This document shows, in pieces, positions 63,399-64,000 of a stretch of DNA of 64,000 nt. A model generated the notes under the pieces. The model was not told the DNA's origin. It saw nothing but the letters and a program-made list of their open reading frames with translations, and did not search any database. Every line of letters starts with the position of its first letter. Within the stretch, counting starts at the first letter, position 1. Source of the DNA: Campylobacterales bacterium. Lineage in GTDB: Bacteria > Campylobacterota > Campylobacteria > Campylobacterales > Sulfurimonadaceae. Location: positions 1-64,000 of the forward strand of contig JAPLGM010000018.1 in the NCBI GenBank assembly GCA_026390165.1. The letters run 5' to 3'. A program made the translations under genes and the position numbers.

Positions 63399-64000
63399 GG
63401 CAAAACTTACAAAATTCGTCCGTGCCTCAGGTTGCGCCGCAAAACTCTCCCCCGGCTCGCTCGAAAATGTCACCTGTCATCTAAAATCATTTCATAAAGA
63501 TTTGCTTGTCGGATTTGAGGGGAATGAAGATGCCGGTGTTTACAAAATCACAAATGATCTAGCGATGGTTCAAACGGTTGATTTCATTACTCCCGTAGTC
63601 GATGATCCTTTTATCTACGGTCAAATTGCGGCTGCCAATTCTCTAAGTGACGTATTTGCGATGGGCGGCGATGCCAAAACCGCTCTCAACCTCGTCGGAT
63701 TTGACGGTAAAAACCACCCTACGGAAATTTTGACCGAGATTTTACGAGGGGGAATGGATAAAGTTCAAGAGTGCGGAGCGGTTATCGTCGGTGGGCATAC
63801 GATTGAAACCCCCGAAATGATCTACGGCCTCTCCTGCACGGGATTCGTCCATCCTGATAAAATTTTGCGCAATAACACGGTGCAAGAGGGAGATTTGATC
63901 GTTCTCACCAAACCTTTGGGATTGGGGATTTTGATCACTGCCATCAAAGCTGATCTTTTAGACGAAAATAGTGTCCTAAAAGTAGCCGATACGATGCGAA
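63388..64000 (+). CDS. selD: Selenide, water dikinase (SelD), 5' part
   Basis: 204 residues are visible; the gene runs off the window. The catalytic cysteine lies in SGCAAKL and is encoded by TGC, so this is the Cys form, not the selenocysteine form. An ATP/Mg-binding MVQTVDFITPVVDDP segment and GGHTIETPEM follow as expected. SelD makes selenophosphate from selenide and ATP. Linkage to selU shows use in tRNA modification; whether selenoproteins are also made cannot be told here. Confidence 0.93.
   Translation, partial: MNNEAKLTKFVRASGCAAKLSPGSLENVTCHLKSFHKDLLVGFEGNEDAGVYKITNDLAMVQTVDFITPVVDDPFIYGQIAAANSLSDVFAMGGDAKTALNLVGFDGKNHPTEILTEILRGGMDKVQECGAVIVGGHTIETPEMIYGLSCTGFVHPDKILRNNTVQEGDLIVLTKPLGLGILITAIKADLLDENSVLKVADTMR

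Overview
The window looks like the chromosome of a Campylobacterota (Epsilonproteobacteria) bacterium, probably near Sulfuricurvum or Sulfurimonas. This is inferred from gene content: an FlhX-type orphan FlhB C-terminal domain, CheV, sensor kinases with an HQWR-type H-box, many chemotaxis and two-component proteins, moderate-to-low GC and tightly overlapping genes. No rRNA, tRNA or CRISPR array was seen.

Layout. 1-1.8 kb is AT-rich accessory DNA: a possible insertion-sequence end, a gene remnant, a 27-bp perfect inverted repeat, and a PIN-domain toxin-antitoxin pair with a third small ORF. 2-5.8 kb holds peptidoglycan genes (a MepK-like endopeptidase beside a YcbB-like L,D-transpeptidase), citrate synthase and ThiS. 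5.8-7.9 kb is a compact three-gene cassette: a P-loop ATPase and two proteins I cannot name. It is the best candidate here for an undescribed system. 8-19 kb is mostly housekeeping: MidA-like methyltransferase, ArgD, a truncated molybdopterin-oxidoreductase domain, CheV, PycB/OadA with a His-rich partner, pyrophosphatase, a FliK-like/FlhX pair, an EamA transporter, YcgN-like protein, cytochrome c and FmdE-like protein.

19.3-26.8 kb is a complete heavy-metal-type RND efflux operon (outer-membrane factor, adaptor, pump, DUF3240) that runs into its own response regulator and kinase. 26.8-37.7 kb carries RNA helicase, DTW-family tRNA modification enzyme, exported nuclease, Pta, family-4 uracil-DNA glycosylase, ferritin-like protein, AckA, a CoA-disulfide-reductase-like flavoprotein and ATP-type phosphofructokinase.

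37.8-51.9 kb is a large minus-strand alpha-glucan operon: a fused nucleotidyltransferase/phosphomannomutase-like protein, two GH57 enzymes, a GalT-family transferase, two glycogen synthases, branching enzyme and a phosphorylase. There is no standalone GlgC. The phosphorylase has threonine where the PLP-binding lysine should be, and the mutase half of the fusion lacks its usual catalytic motifs. The neighbouring phosphofructokinase and Pta/AckA suggest that stored glucan feeds glycolysis and acetate formation.

52-62.2 kb is a signalling block: a four-gene operon (unknown helical protein, SCO-like protein, hybrid kinase, REC-PAS-HD-GYP), an OmpR-type regulator, a kinase with two different binding-protein domains, a CZB-containing chemoreceptor and a PAS protein. 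The window ends in selU (mnmH) and the start of selD, the tRNA 2-selenouridine pathway, preceded by a 12-codon leader ORF. All family assignments were made by reading motifs; no database search was run.
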